Of a DNA stretch of 64,000 bases, positions 63,081 through 64,000 are shown piece by piece (the first letter of the stretch is position 1; each line of letters starts with the position of its first letter). The DNA lies in the NCBI GenBank assembly GCA_003991915.1, contig RQTK01000157.1:160474-224473 (forward strand). Direction: 5' to 3'. The translations under genes and the position numbers were made by a program. This stretch comes from Elysia chlorotica (Eukaryota; Mollusca; Gastropoda; Plakobranchidae). A model generated the notes under the pieces. That model had not been told where the DNA came from and ran no database searches. It saw nothing but the letters and a program-made list of their open reading frames with translations.

Positions 63081-63500
63081 TTAATCAGACATGCACTTTT
63101 GACAGATATAAACAGACCTTCTTGACCCGATATATGAGCAGTCCTTGTGTGCCCACAGTTGGCAGCTAGAACACTGCACCCACTTCTGTCCGCCCCTACT
63201 GTCTTTATTGTGCTCTGCACAAACAAAGCAAATATTATCTTCATCGCCTGATGTGGAAGAGGAGCTTGAGGGGTGCCTTCGCCTTGCTGTCACTGCTTTT
63301 TTTGCTGTTTCTGGTCAAAGACAAACCTGTCTTTCCACCCCTTTTAGGTTGGACAACTTTTTAGTTTTTACTTTGAGAAGCCAGCAGCTGGTTTTTCGAT
63401 GGGGCTGTCAGTTAAGATTGCGCTCTTCCTTGATCTCTTGTCATGGGCTGTGGCAGGCTTTCTTTGTGTATTAATTGGGAAGGGCACTACCAGTTCTGGA
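63081..63500 (-). pseudogene. Pogo/Tigger-like DDE transposase C-terminal remnant with PHD-like finger
   Basis: The minus strand first reads a linker (ending RSRKSAILTDSPIEKP) typical of DDE_1 transposases. After stops and a frame change comes CFVCAEHN...GGQKWVQCSSCQLWAHKDCS...YICQKC, a PHD-like zinc finger (C-x2-C ... C-x2-C ... H-x2-C ... C-x2-C) seen at the end of many invertebrate pogo-like transposases. The catalytic domain is absent. The linker and the finger lie in different frames, so the copy is broken. Confidence 0.75.
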
Positions 63501-63596
63501 GTTGTACTCTGGCCTTGTTGGCTCATAGAAGCGCATCGTCAGAACATGTTTGGCGCTTTGATGTTGATGGTTGGATAGGAGCTCTTGTCGTTGTTG

Positions 63597-63682
63597 TTGT
63601 TGAGCTGGTTTAACGTCCAACATCAGCACTATATAGACTATATTGTGGACGGGCCACAAGACTGACGTCTGACGACAGGAGC
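63597..63682 (-). mobile_element. tRNA-derived SINE, tail fragment
   Basis: Reverse complement of the family 3' region: GGTTTAACGTCCAACATCAG, ACTATATTGTGGACGGG and GACTGACGTCTGACG. Confidence 0.7.
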
Positions 63683-63744
63683 TCTAGACATGGATTTTGA
63701 TGTGGCAGCAATCATGACAATGGACCTGGAAAGGGGTGAAGGTG

Positions 63745-64000
63745 AGGCAGCAGTTGCAGCAGTTGCTGCAGTTGCTGCAGTTGTCATAGTGGTGAGAGTT
63801 GTCGCAGTGGTGAGAGTTGTCATAGTGGTGAGAGTTGTCACAGTGGTGAGAGTTGTCACAGTGGTGAGAGTTGTCGCAGTTGTCTTAGTGATGGGAGTTG
63901 TCGTAGTGGTTGGAGTTGTCACAGTGGTGAGAGTTGTCATAGTGGTGAGAGTTGTCATAGTGGTGAGAGTTGTCACAGTGGTGAGAGTTGTCATAGTGGT
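63745..64000. repeat. 18-bp minisatellite running off the window end
   Basis: Units of GTTGTCATAGTGGTGAGA with CAC/CAT/CGC variants from about 63780 to the window edge, preceded by GCAGTT triplet-like repeats (63750-63782). Thr-rich minus-strand frames here are artefacts. Confidence 0.9.

Noticed and set aside
63638..63994. Thr-rich minus-strand frame as a mucin-like gene
   Set aside because: Explained by the 18-bp minisatellite; kept only as a low-interest observation because the window ends here.

Overview
The window looks like AT-rich nuclear DNA from an animal, most plausibly a mollusc and perhaps a pulmonate-type snail. Genes are split into many small exons with GT-AG introns, and the introns and spacers are full of microsatellites, tRNA-derived SINEs and LINE tails. 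The taxon is an inference from gene content and repeat style; no species can be named from the sequence alone. Exons were assembled by hand from splice signals, reading phase and recalled protein families; no alignment program was run.

Six protein-coding genes can be rebuilt from start to stop. (1) RPL6, minus strand, 317-7481, with a probable TOP-type leader exon near 7908-7935. (2) INO80E, plus strand, 9475-15379. (3) A VPS9-domain gene, minus strand, 18717-33813, 19 exons, 548 aa, resembling the N-terminal half of ANKRD27/VARP but ending without ankyrin repeats. (4) TWNK, the mitochondrial Twinkle helicase, plus strand, 35640-47711, 14 exons; its sixth exon carries an apparent one-base frame break. 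(5) A MIF/D-dopachrome tautomerase family gene, minus strand, 50035-51958, 3 exons. (6) IFT20, minus strand, 57688-61783, 4 exons, 132 aa. RPL6 and INO80E are divergent, as are the VARP-like gene and TWNK. INO80E faces the VARP-like gene tail to tail, and TWNK faces the MIF-like gene in the same way. The genes have unrelated jobs (ribosome, chromatin remodelling, endosomal Rab GEF, mtDNA replication, tautomerase, cilia), so nothing suggests a functional cluster.

The most striking structure lies in the long intron 3 of RPL6, counting coding exons. Five tandem copies of a ~125-nt element, spaced about 550-590 bp apart, each fold on the transcribed strand as a two-hairpin H/ACA snoRNA with an H-box hinge and a terminal ACA box. 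Compensatory base changes between copies support the fold.

Mobile and repeated DNA: a tRNA-derived SINE family with about a dozen copies, several in a row between the VARP-like and TWNK genes; LINE 3' remnants at 29770-30060, 39640-40490, 45196-45397 and 52960-53786; a Ty3/gypsy remnant (RNase H, polypurine tract, one LTR) between two copies of a host intron segment at 19376-21085; a pogo-like transposase tail with a PHD-like finger at 63081-63500; an unclassified repeat family in three introns; a ~0.7-kb duplication separated by a long ACT tract at 54411-55722; and several minisatellites, one of which appears to derive from an exon's own splice-acceptor edge.
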